Shown: positions 1 through 5,533 of the stretch, piece by piece
Layout of the letters: the number at the start of each line of letters is the position of its first letter
How positions within the stretch are numbered: position 1 is the stretch's first letter
DNA from: Spartobacteria bacterium
GTDB taxonomy: Bacteria; Verrucomicrobiota; Verrucomicrobiia; Chthoniobacterales; UBA10450
Direction: 5' to 3'
Length of the DNA: 5,533 nt
Assembly (NCBI GenBank): GCA_021324035.1
Contig: JAJPJU010000119.1
Span: 1-5,533 of the forward strand
The notes under the pieces: generated by a model
What the model was told of the DNA's origin: nothing
The model's input: only the letters and a program-made list of their open reading frames with translations
The model's database searches: none
Position numbers and translations under genes: made by a program

Positions 1-13
1 GTGGGCTACAAAC

Positions 14-43
14 CTGCCGCGCCTACGGCGCTCAGAACGGCAG
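14..43. repeat. GC-rich imperfect hairpin at the left end of the tandem repeat
   Basis: An outer stem CTGCCG (14-19) is complementary to CGGCAG (38-43). An inner GCGCC (19-23) is complementary to GGCGC (27-31) with a 3-nt loop. The two stems share base 19, so they would form a bulged or alternative structure. No T-run follows on either strand, so it is not a standard intrinsic terminator, although it could stop or stabilise the enolase mRNA. It resembles the palindromic dispersed elements seen in many bacterial genomes; one window cannot show whether it is dispersed. Confidence 0.45.
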
Positions 44-136
44 TGTGGTCACTGAAGATCCTACCGCGCTTAGAACGGCAGTGTAGTCGCTCAAGATCTT
101 ACCGCGCTTAGAACGACAGTTTAGTCGCTCAAGATT
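23..136. repeat. Three-copy 38-bp tandem repeat downstream of enolase
   Basis: Three direct units of 38 bp lie head to tail at 23-60, 61-98 and 99-136. Comparing the aligned 37 bases of each unit by eye, units 2 and 3 differ at 3 positions and units 1 and 2 at 5, so the array is real but decaying toward the left. A core shared by units 1 and 2 is AGAACGGCAGTGT; unit 3 has AGAACGACAGTTT. There are no unique spacers between units, so this is not a CRISPR. The array starts 12 bp beyond the enolase stop codon, so an enolase transcript that read on would carry it in its 3' untranslated region. Function is unknown. Confidence 0.85.
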
Positions 137-148
137 ACTCTAATTCGA

Positions 149-1426
149 TCAATGCAATCCGTACTCGGCCTTGTCACCAAGTTCTTCAGCGATGCGCAAA
201 AGCTGATTGTACTTGGCCACGCGATCGGTCCGGCAAAGCGAACCGGTCTTAATCTGGCCCGCGTTAGTCGCGACCGCGATATCGGAGATCGTCGTGTCTT
301 CAGTTTCACCGGAACGATGACTGATCACTGAGGTGTATTTGTTTTTCCTGGCGAGATTAATCGTGGCCAGGGTTTCGGTCAGCGTGCCGATTTGATTCAC
401 CTTAATCAAAATGGAATTCGCGACGTGCTCTTTGATTCCGCGCTCGAGAAATTCCACGTTGGTGACAAACAGGTCGTCGCCCACAAGCTGCACTTTTTTG
501 CCAAGCTTGGCGGTCAGTTTTTTCCAGCCGGCCCAATCGTTCTCGGAGCAACCATCTTCGATCGAAACGATCGGAAACCGGCGGCAAAGATCGACATAGT
601 ATTCGATCAATTCCTCCGCTGTCTTTTTTGAGCCGTCGGATTTCTTGAACACGTAAACGTTCTGTTTTTTGTCGAAGAACTCCGAAGCAGCGACGTCCAA
701 GGCAATGAAAATTTGCTCGCCTGGTTTGTAGCCGGCTTTCTCAATCGCTTTGATGATCGATTCGAGCGCGTCGTCGGCTGACTTCAATTGCGGGGCAAAG
801 CCGCCTTCGTCGCCGACGTTGGTGGAAAGGCCGCGGTCTTTCAGCACGCTTTTGAGGGCGTGAAAAACTTCCGCACCGTAACGCAGGCCTTCGGCAAAAG
901 TCGGCGCGCCTTTCGGCATGATCATGAATTCCTGGAAATCGATCGGCGCATCCGAGTGCGCACCGGCGTTCAAGATGTTCATCATCGGCACCGGCAACAC
1001 GTGGGCATCTTTGCCGCCCAAATAACGAAACAGGGGTTCGTTTTCGGCTGCGGCTGCGGCGTGGGCAACCGCCAGCGAAACACCGAGGAGCGCGTTGGCG
1101 CCGAGATTCTTTTTGTTCTTCGATCCGTCGAGATCGATCAGCTTCTGGTCGATTTTCTTCTGCTCGCGCGCGTCCATGCCCTTGATCGCACTCGCGATTT
1201 TACCGTTCACGTTCCCAACGGCTTTGCTGACGCCTTTTCCGCCGTACCGTTTCTTATCACCGTCGCGAAGTTCCCATGCTTCATGCTCGCCGGTGCTCGC
1301 TCCGCTCGGGACCGCGGCCCGGCCGAGCACGCCGTTGTCGAGCCGAACGTCTACCTCGATCGTCGGGTTTCCGCGCGAATCGAGAATCTCGCGCGCGTGG
1401 ATTTTCTTAATGGTGGCTTTCGACAT
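149..1426 (-). CDS. eno: Enolase (phosphopyruvate hydratase)
   Basis: Cytoplasmic glycolytic enzyme that interconverts 2-phosphoglycerate and phosphoenolpyruvate with Mg2+. The 425-residue product has the normal bacterial length. The N-terminal capping domain carries the mobile loop SGASTG (41-46). The barrel domain shows H157 and E166 in the substrate loop, general acid/base E207 in NVGDEGGFAP, metal ligands D244, E290 (SIEDG) and D317 (GDD), catalytic K342 (IKVNQIGT), the HRSGETEDT block (370-378) and K393 (KTGS). The substrate loop reads NAGAHSDAP, where most enolases have NGG, and the late motif reads SLCRTDR; all catalytic residues remain. The ATG at 1426-1424 gives the family-standard N-terminus (KIHAREILDSRGNPT), with a weak GAGAG Shine-Dalgarno about 7 nt upstream. 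The gene is transcribed divergently from its neighbour and appears monocistronic within the window. Identification is near certain. Confidence 0.98.
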   Translation of the reverse strand: MSKATIKKIHAREILDSRGNPTIEVDVRLDNGVLGRAAVPSGASTGEHEAWELRDGDKKRYGGKGVSKAVGNVNGKIASAIKGMDAREQKKIDQKLIDLDGSKNKKNLGANALLGVSLAVAHAAAAAENEPLFRYLGGKDAHVLPVPMMNILNAGAHSDAPIDFQEFMIMPKGAPTFAEGLRYGAEVFHALKSVLKDRGLSTNVGDEGGFAPQLKSADDALESIIKAIEKAGYKPGEQIFIALDVAASEFFDKKQNVYVFKKSDGSKKTAEELIEYYVDLCRRFPIVSIEDGCSENDWAGWKKLTAKLGKKVQLVGDDLFVTNVEFLERGIKEHVANSILIKVNQIGTLTETLATINLARKNKYTSVISHRSGETEDTTISDIAVATNAGQIKTGSLCRTDRVAKYNQLLRIAEELGDKAEYGLH

Positions 1427-1519
1427 GTGAAGCTCTCGATTAAATCAGTTCCGCCCCGGTGACAACGAAGTTTTGAAATTCACATCGCCAGCGAGGCGCA
1501 GTTTTCGGTAAGGGTAAAT
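1427..1519. promoter_or_regulatory. Divergent intergenic region between eno and the glycosyltransferase gene
   Basis: This 93-bp spacer must hold the start signals of two divergent genes, unless transcription enters from elsewhere. On the minus strand, TTGTCA (1465-1460) and TTTAAT (1444-1439) are separated by 15 bp and could be a -35/-10 pair for eno. The spacing is short, and the start point would fall only a few bases before the ATG, so this is weak. On the plus strand, AGGG at 1511-1514 lies 5 nt before the ATG at 1520 and is a plausible ribosome binding site. I see no convincing plus-strand promoter and no operator palindrome. Confidence 0.4.
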
Positions 1520-2710
1520 ATGCCGATGCTTTTGCGACACTGGATTTGGCTGTTACTGCTGCTTGCGATTGCGGTTCGGCTTCCCACGATGTTCAGCGTC
1601 CAGCGCACCGGCTGGGACGAGCGCGCCTACGCCGTTTTTGCCAAAACCGTAGATGAAGGCGGAGTCGCCGGCATTCGCAAATGGATGCAGGATTATCCAA
1701 CCAACGAAAGTCTGCAGAAATCGCCGTTGTTGTTGCGAATCGGATTCATCGCACCGGCGATGTTGACCTGCAAACTGCTCGGAGGATTCACGCCCGACAA
1801 CATCGCGTGGCTGTCGTTTGCTGCGGGTATCGGGCTGATTGTTCTGGGGGCGCATTTCACCGAGCTCCTGGCCGGCCGAAAGATTGCAATCATCTGCGGA
1901 ATTCTATTGATCACCTCTCCCCTGGCCGCCGGACTTTCCCGGCGTGGAACGCAGGACACTTTCGCCGCGCTCCTGTTCGTGGCCTGCCTGTACTTCTTTC
2001 ACAACTGCTGGACGCGACGCGCGATCGTCTGGCCCATCGCGCTGGCCGGTTGCCTTACTCTGGCATGGCTGACCAAAGAATCCGCGCTGCTTTTGTATCC
2101 GCTGATGCTGGTGGCGGCTCTTTACTACCAGCGCGTCATGCATCTTCAGGCGCGCTACTGGCTCCTGGTTTCAGCGTTGGCCATCGCCCCACTGATTTAT
2201 TTCGCGATCGAATTTTGGATTTGCGACGGAATCGGAAATTTTCTCGAGACGTATCGGACTTACAGTGGGCTCCAGAACAAACTCGAATACACCGTTCATT
2301 ACGAGAAAGGTCCGTGGTTTCGCTATTTGGTGGATCTGGTGGCAATTGCGCCGGCAGTCTTCACTAGCGGTATCGTTGGTCTGTCGGCGCCGGTGGATGA
2401 ATCATCCCGCAACGGACGCAGTCTTGCGCTGATTTACCTCGCCGGCGGGCTTTTGCTTTTCTCTCAAATGCCGATAATCAATGTCCGGCTCGTTCTTTTC
2501 GCCGACATGTTTCTGCGATTGGGGGCAGTTTTGGGAGCCAGTTATTTGGCGTCGTTGTTCGCAGCAAAATGGGCCCGCGGCATTCTGGTCGTCTTGATTG
2601 CTCTGTTGGTTGTTAATGACTCGCTCCAGTTCTACCGGATCTTCGTTGCCGGCAATCTTTACAGCCCGACGACCTTTCTGCTCCTCCGCTCGGAAGGGTT
2701 CTACCCGTAA
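1520..2710 (+). CDS. Polytopic membrane glycosyltransferase, GT-C fold (ArnT/PMT-2-like)
   Basis: Integral membrane protein of 396 residues with about 11-12 hydrophobic segments, the first at roughly 7-24 and the last at roughly 353-368. After the first membrane segment comes GWDERAY (31-37). An acidic D-E pair in the first extracytoplasmic loop is the hallmark of GT-C transferases that use polyprenyl-phosphate sugar donors (ArnT, PMT, PF13231-like). Further family-like features are RRGTQDTFAALLF (141-153), LTKESALLLYP (184-194) and NVRLVLFADMFLRLGA (321-336). By family analogy it moves a sugar from a lipid carrier to a lipid, glycan or protein on the outer face of the inner membrane; donor and acceptor cannot be told. 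It is shorter than typical ArnT-like enzymes (about 450-550 residues) and lacks their soluble C-terminal domain. The ATG at 1520 is preceded by AGGG; a second in-frame ATG at 1526 is a possible alternative. No glycan-synthesis cluster is visible nearby. Confidence 0.8.
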   Translation: MPMLLRHWIWLLLLLAIAVRLPTMFSVQRTGWDERAYAVFAKTVDEGGVAGIRKWMQDYPTNESLQKSPLLLRIGFIAPAMLTCKLLGGFTPDNIAWLSFAAGIGLIVLGAHFTELLAGRKIAIICGILLITSPLAAGLSRRGTQDTFAALLFVACLYFFHNCWTRRAIVWPIALAGCLTLAWLTKESALLLYPLMLVAALYYQRVMHLQARYWLLVSALAIAPLIYFAIEFWICDGIGNFLETYRTYSGLQNKLEYTVHYEKGPWFRYLVDLVAIAPAVFTSGIVGLSAPVDESSRNGRSLALIYLAGGLLLFSQMPIINVRLVLFADMFLRLGAVLGASYLASLFAAKWARGILVVLIALLVVNDSLQFYRIFVAGNLYSPTTFLLLRSEGFYP

Positions 2711-2768
2711 GGCCTTAGGACGTGATTCTTACTGGCATTCTGGCCAACTGTGCGTACGCTGGCGGTTC
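2711..2768. other. Short intergenic gap with no recognised signal
   Basis: This 58-bp gap lies between the glycosyltransferase stop and the preferred start of the exported protein. I see no terminator hairpin with a T-run and no clear promoter. GGCGG at 2761-2765 region, a few bases before the ATG at 2769, is the only weak ribosome-binding candidate. Whether the downstream pair is co-transcribed with the glycosyltransferase cannot be decided. Confidence 0.4.
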
Positions 2769-3575
2769 ATGAGGCGTGTGAGGCAATTCGTCGCCACTAT
2801 TTTGCTGTTGGGCTGCTGCGCCCTGATTGGAGCCGAGAACCATTTGCCCGCCGATCAGATGGCCAAGGCGATCCGGCTCGATTCGATCAGCATCCCAAGC
2901 CCGGGCGAACTCTTCGCGGCATTGGAGAAACCGGGCAAGCCGAATTGGGTCGGCCAAATGCGCGGCCCGGTTGGAATGAATTACAAGGACCGCGCCCAGA
3001 TCGCGCTCAATCTTGGGAGCTTGATTGCCGACGGATTCATCGCGGTTGAAGCGAAAGACAGCCAGCAGGTCAAAAACATCGGCACTGACATTATTAAGAT
3101 GGCGAAAGCGCTGGGCGTGAGCGAAAACGTGCTCAGTCGTGGAAACAGCATCAACGAATTTGCCGAAAACGACGAATGGGACGCGCTCCAGGAAGAACTC
3201 GAGGCCACCCAGAACGAAGTGAAATCCTCGATGCAAACGCATCGCGACCAGGATTTGGTAATTCTGGTAAGCATCGGCGGCTGGATCCGCGGGACGCAAG
3301 TAGTGAGCGCTGCGGTGATGCAAAATTACGACGAGCGGGCGGCGAAAGTTTTGCGGCAGCCTGGATTGGTAAATTTCATTCAATCGAAACTGAACGACGT
3401 TTCGCCGGAAATGCGGAACGATCCGCTGGTCAAGGACGTGAGCAGCCAGCTGCCGGAAGTCGAAAAGCTTGTCTCGTTTCCGACCGGAAAAGCGCCGAGC
3501 GCCGATGACGTGAAAAAAGTCAACGAGGCCGTTGGGAAAATCATGACCCAGATCCAGACGAAAGAATCGAAATGA
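2769..3575 (+). CDS. Exported protein of unknown function, possible lipoprotein
   Basis: A 268-residue protein I do not recognise. The N-terminus is a clear export signal: basic MRRVRQ, then hydrophobic FVATILLL. It then reads LLGC (13-16), which fits a lipobox with lipidated C16; alternatively signal peptidase I could cut after A22 (IGA/ENH). The mature part is soluble, charged and mostly helical in appearance. It has a conserved-looking block around NYKDRAQIALNLGSLIADGF (71-90), an acidic stretch at 128-152, a hydrophobic GGWIRG stretch (163-175) and a lysine-rich C-terminus. The reading frame stays open upstream to 2598, but that version would overlap the glycosyltransferase gene by over 100 bp and bury the signal peptide, so the ATG at 2769 is chosen. 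The stop overlaps the next ATG by 4 nt, which suggests translational coupling and a joint function. Existence as a gene is well supported; its role is not known. Confidence 0.85.
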   Translation: MRRVRQFVATILLLGCCALIGAENHLPADQMAKAIRLDSISIPSPGELFAALEKPGKPNWVGQMRGPVGMNYKDRAQIALNLGSLIADGFIAVEAKDSQQVKNIGTDIIKMAKALGVSENVLSRGNSINEFAENDEWDALQEELEATQNEVKSSMQTHRDQDLVILVSIGGWIRGTQVVSAAVMQNYDERAAKVLRQPGLVNFIQSKLNDVSPEMRNDPLVKDVSSQLPEVEKLVSFPTGKAPSADDVKKVNEAVGKIMTQIQTKESK

Positions 3576-4006
3576 AATCGGTGACATCGATCTTTTCGGC
3601 GTTCGTTCTGGCCGCAACGTCCGTGCTGGCCGCAGCGGAAAGCGATTCCGAAGTGAACGCGCACAAAGCTGCGCTCGACCTGGCCGGCGCGTTTTCAAAC
3701 GAAGGTTTCAAGATTCGTGATGGTCACTGGGCGGGAACAATCAAGCCGCACGATCACGCATTGATCGCAGTCAATCTCTATGCCGGAAATCAGTATTGGT
3801 TCTCGGTTGGTGCGACTGACACCGCGAAAAAGCTGGCCATTAATCTTTATGACGAAAGCGGAAAGCTGGTCGAGACGGAGAGCTATAACGAAGGCGAAAA
3901 GGCAGCGGCAGGATTTTCGCCGACCAGCAGCGGCCAATATTACGTCATGGTCGATCTCGTAGACGGCAACGAGAGCAGCGTTTGTTTGGTTTACTCTTAC
4001 AAGTAA
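3572..4006 (+). CDS. Small secreted beta-rich protein, PPC-domain-like
   Basis: A 144-residue secreted protein. A standard signal peptide (MKSV, hydrophobic 6-20, cleavage likely after A20-A22 in VLAAAES) is followed by a short linker and one small domain from about 50 to 144. The domain alternates predicted strands: HWAGTIKPHDHALIAVNLYAG, YWFSVGA, LAINLYDESGKLV, GFSPTSSGQYYVMVDLV and SVCLVYSYK. That order (glycine-containing strand, aspartate/histidine turn, AG-x-x-Y strand, LYDESG turn, GQYYV strand) resembles bacterial pre-peptidase C-terminal (PPC) domains, a carbohydrate- or protein-binding beta sandwich usually attached to secreted enzymes; here it stands alone. The family match is pattern recognition only. 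The start codon overlaps the upstream stop as ATGA, with no strong Shine-Dalgarno, so translation probably depends on the upstream gene. It probably acts in the periplasm or outside the cell together with the preceding exported protein. Confidence 0.82.
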   Translation: MKSVTSIFSAFVLAATSVLAAAESDSEVNAHKAALDLAGAFSNEGFKIRDGHWAGTIKPHDHALIAVNLYAGNQYWFSVGATDTAKKLAINLYDESGKLVETESYNEGEKAAAGFSPTSSGQYYVMVDLVDGNESSVCLVYSYK

Positions 4007-4012
4007 AGATAA

Positions 4013-4098
4013 AGCGATCCTAGATCCTCGATTCTGGATGCTAGATGTACGCTTTGACTCTCCTATCGAGCATCGAGTATCTAGAATCCAGTATCCAG
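4013..4098. repeat. Inverted array of CTNGATN heptamers (imperfect hairpin)
   Basis: Forward heptamers run without gaps: CTAGATC (4020-4026), CTCGATT, CTGGATG and CTAGATG (to 4047), preceded by a degenerate AGCGATC (4013-4019). After a 16-nt spacer (4048-4063), five heptamers run in the opposite orientation from 4064 to 4098: TATCGAG, CATCGAG, TATCTAG, AATCCAG and TATCCAG. Read on the other strand each is CTNGATN. Only positions 3 and 7 of the unit vary. Pairing the four clean forward units with the first four inverted units gives 21 of 28 matches around the 16-nt loop, so the RNA or extruded DNA could form a long imperfect hairpin. No T-run follows it. It ends 4 bp before the acylphosphatase ATG. 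Confidence 0.9.
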
Positions 4099-4102
4099 AT
4101 CC

Positions 4103-4378
4103 ATGCTCTCGCTCCAGGTCTTTTACGAAGGCAACGTCCAGGGCGTCGGTTTTCGCTGGACGATCAAAAATATCGCCAAGGGTTTCGACGTCATCGGCTG
4201 GGTCCGCAATCTGCCCGATGGACGAGTCGAGCTCCAGGTCGGCGGCAGTGAGAGCGAAGTGTTCGCGTTTTTGGATTCGGTGATGGACAGCGAGTTGCGT
4301 TCGCACATAGACAAACAAACGCGCGCCGCGATGGCCGAACCGGTAAAAGCGCGCGGGTTCGACATTCACCATGACTGA
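4103..4378 (+). CDS. acyP: Acylphosphatase
   Basis: Small cytoplasmic enzyme that hydrolyses carboxyl-phosphate bonds in acyl phosphates such as acetyl phosphate or carbamoyl phosphate. The 91-residue length is normal. The signature GNVQGVGFRWT (10-20) supplies the phosphate-binding loop with catalytic R18, and GWVRNLPDGRVELQVGG (32-48) supplies catalytic N36 and the second family signature. The C-terminal strand GFDIHHD completes the fold. The ATG at 4103 gives the family-standard N-terminus and is the only ATG, GTG or TTG start available, because an in-frame stop lies at 4082-4084. There is no recognisable Shine-Dalgarno: the upstream sequence is the heptamer repeat array. The 3' end overlaps the ABC transporter ATPase gene by 8 nt, so the two are probably co-translated. 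A physiological link to the transporter is unproven; such genes often sit in unrelated operons. Confidence 0.95.
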   Translation: MLSLQVFYEGNVQGVGFRWTIKNIAKGFDVIGWVRNLPDGRVELQVGGSESEVFAFLDSVMDSELRSHIDKQTRAAMAEPVKARGFDIHHD

Positions 4379-5294
4379 CTCGTCGCGCCGCAGGTCCGAG
4401 CCGGACTCGCATCCGGCGGAGGTGGACCTGGCGATCGCGGTGGAGGGACTCACCAAAGTTTTTCCAATCCCGTTTCGCAAAAAATCGATCGTCGCGGTCC
4501 GCGATCTTAATCTTCAAGTCGAGACCGGTGAAGTTTATGGATTGCTCGGCCCGAACGGCTCCGGCAAGAGCACCACCCTGAAGATTATTTTAGGGCTGGT
4601 TTCGCCGACGCGCGGACGAACCCAGATTTTTGGATGCGACAGCTCCGAGGTTGCGACCCGGCAATCGGTCGGTTTTTTGCCCGAGAATCCGTACTTCTAC
4701 AAGTTTCTGACCGGCACCGAGACCCTGCGCTTTTTTGGAAAACTTTGCGGACTGCGCGGCTCTCAATTGAGAGACAGAGTTCAGGAGCTGCTCGACCTCG
4801 TCGGCCTGACCGAGGCCCGAAACCAAAGATTGGGCACTTACTCCAAGGGAATGCTCCAACGGATCGGTTTGGCCCAGGCCCTGGTTAACGAACCTGCGCT
4901 CCTGGTGCTTGATGAACCGACCGCCGGCGTTGATCCGGCCGGCTCGCGCGACATGCGCAATCTCATCGTCGATCTGAAGAAACGCGGCGTGACCGTGCTT
5001 CTCTCGTCGCACTTGCTCGAACAAGTCGAGGAGGTCTGCGATCGGGTCGGGATTCTCTCCAAGGGCATGCTCGTTCGGGAGGGACCACTCGACGAATTGA
5101 TCGCAATCGAAGATCGAACCGAAGTCGTCCTGCAAAATGCGTCCGGGAAATTGTTGAAGGAAATCGAAAAGATCGCGACCAAGGCGAAGGCGAAAGTAAT
5201 CGAACGCCGAACTTCAAAAACCACGCTCGAGCGACTCTTCCTCGAGGCAACAAGCGAGAACAAGCCGGCAGATCGCACGAATGAACGTGAATGA
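4371..5294 (+). CDS. ABC transporter ATP-binding protein, ABC-2 exporter type (CcmA/NatA-like)
   Basis: ATPase subunit of 307 residues that would drive a two-gene ABC-2 type transporter from the cytoplasmic face. All motifs are intact: Walker A GPNGSGKST (60-68), ABC signature YSKGMLQRIG (157-166), Walker B LLVLDEPTAGVDP (177-189), and H-loop H214 in SSHLLEQVEEV. The Q-loop position reads GFLPENPYFYKFLTG (101-115) with E105 in place of Q, which is usual in this exporter subfamily. A short polar N-terminal tail (1-20) precedes the core. The C-terminal 60 residues form the variable helical/beta extension ending in TLERLFLEAT, as in other CcmA-like proteins. The ATG at 4371 lies inside the end of acyP and has no strong Shine-Dalgarno, so coupling is likely; a GTG within the first 25 codons is a less likely start. 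The substrate cannot be inferred. Confidence 0.93.
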   Translation: MTDSSRRRSEPDSHPAEVDLAIAVEGLTKVFPIPFRKKSIVAVRDLNLQVETGEVYGLLGPNGSGKSTTLKIILGLVSPTRGRTQIFGCDSSEVATRQSVGFLPENPYFYKFLTGTETLRFFGKLCGLRGSQLRDRVQELLDLVGLTEARNQRLGTYSKGMLQRIGLAQALVNEPALLVLDEPTAGVDPAGSRDMRNLIVDLKKRGVTVLLSSHLLEQVEEVCDRVGILSKGMLVREGPLDELIAIEDRTEVVLQNASGKLLKEIEKIATKAKAKVIERRTSKTTLERLFLEATSENKPADRTNERE

Positions 5295-5533
5295 TCAAAG
5301 CTCTCCGAAGTATCGGAAATTCTCGTTTCATCGAATCGGAGCGATTGCCACCAACACGCTCACCGAGCTGGCGCGCCAGAAAGTTTTCTACGTTCTGCTG
5401 ATTTTCGCGCTGATCCTGATCGGCAGCTCCGTTTTCATGGCCAGATTCACCTTTCAGCAGGAATTCCAGATCCTGAAGGACATTTCGTTGGGCGCGATGT
5501 CCATTTTCAGTTCGCTCCTCGCGATCGTCGCTA
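5281..5533 (+). CDS. ABC-2 type transporter permease, N-terminal part (runs off window)
   Basis: The first 84 codons of a membrane protein, open to the window edge. After a polar cytoplasmic start comes IGAIATNTLTELARQKVFY (19-37), typical of ABC-2 permeases of the PF12679 type (ABC transporter permease subunit), where an amphipathic helix precedes the first membrane span. The span is about 35-53 (VFYVLLIFALILIGSSVF). A second begins near residue 70 and is cut by the window end. The ATG at 5281 overlaps the ATPase gene by 14 nt in a different frame, so the two subunits are surely one operon and would form the transporter complex. Another ATG at 5291 is in a frame that closes soon, so it is not the start. 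Confidence 0.88.
   Translation, partial: MNVNDQSSPKYRKFSFHRIGAIATNTLTELARQKVFYVLLIFALILIGSSVFMARFTFQQEFQILKDISLGAMSIFSSLLAIVA

Noticed and set aside
23..136. CRISPR array
   Set aside because: Units are contiguous with no variable spacers and are themselves diverged; there are no cas genes.
788..1462. Plus-strand open frame (224 codons) opposite eno
   Set aside because: Antisense shadow of a certain enolase gene, with no domain and no ribosome binding site.
1439..1465. Confident sigma-70 promoter for eno
   Set aside because: TTGTCA and TTTAAT are only 15 bp apart and too close to the ATG to leave room for the ribosome binding site, so it is mentioned only as a weak candidate.
2598..2768. 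Upstream extension giving a 325-residue version of the exported protein
   Set aside because: It would overlap the glycosyltransferase gene by 113 bp in another frame, and it has low-complexity serine/arginine-rich sequence before an obvious signal peptide starting at 2769.
2715..3698. Long minus-strand open frame (327 codons) opposite the exported-protein genes
   Set aside because: The translation is arginine/histidine/phenylalanine-rich with no recognisable domain. It mirrors two well-supported plus-strand genes with signal peptides and coupled ends.
4013..4098. Intrinsic terminator for the exported-protein pair
   Set aside because: The hairpin is long and AT/GC mixed with mismatches in nearly every heptamer, and no T-run follows on either strand; an attenuator role is possible but not shown.
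3695..4480. Minus-strand open frame (261 codons) spanning the PPC-like gene, heptamer array and acyP
   Set aside because: It runs through two real genes and the repeat array; its middle is a translation of the heptamers, and no family is recognisable.

Overview
The window is a chromosomal, housekeeping-type segment of a moderately GC-rich bacterium. It holds seven protein genes and two short repetitive elements. No single marker fixes the taxon. The enolase sequence type, the unrecognised exported proteins with weak Shine-Dalgarno sites and the heptamer-repeat spacer would fit a Verrucomicrobiota-like (Chthoniobacterales/soil clade) genome, but this is a low-confidence inference. I see no phage, transposase, CRISPR, tRNA or rRNA.

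Layout. Positions 1-148 are non-coding and carry a degenerating 38-bp tandem repeat of three units, with a GC-rich hairpin at the left end, directly behind the 3' end of enolase. Enolase (149-1426, minus) is complete, with all catalytic residues present. A 93-bp divergent spacer separates it from a plus-strand gene for a polytopic GT-C type glycosyltransferase (1520-2710). After a 58-bp gap come two exported proteins whose genes overlap by ATGA (2769-3575 and 3572-4006). The first is an unrecognised, possibly lipid-anchored protein. The second is a small secreted beta-rich protein resembling a pre-peptidase C-terminal (PPC) domain.

The 96-bp spacer at 4007-4102 is the most unusual piece of DNA. 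It is built almost entirely from heptamers of consensus CTNGATN, four or five on one strand, then a 16-nt spacer, then five on the opposite strand, making a large imperfect hairpin that abuts the next start codon. Behind it lies a tightly packed operon of overlapping genes: acylphosphatase (4103-4378), an ABC-2 type transporter ATPase (4371-5294), and the start of its membrane permease (5281 to the window edge).

Functionally, enolase serves glycolysis/gluconeogenesis, and the glycosyltransferase probably modifies a lipid-linked or envelope glycan at the membrane. The two exported proteins probably work together in the envelope or periplasm. The ATPase and permease form an ABC exporter or membrane-processing complex of unknown substrate, co-expressed with an acylphosphatase. 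I see no clear new multi-gene system. The items most worth a second look are the inverted heptamer array, the coupled exported pair and the 38-bp repeat.
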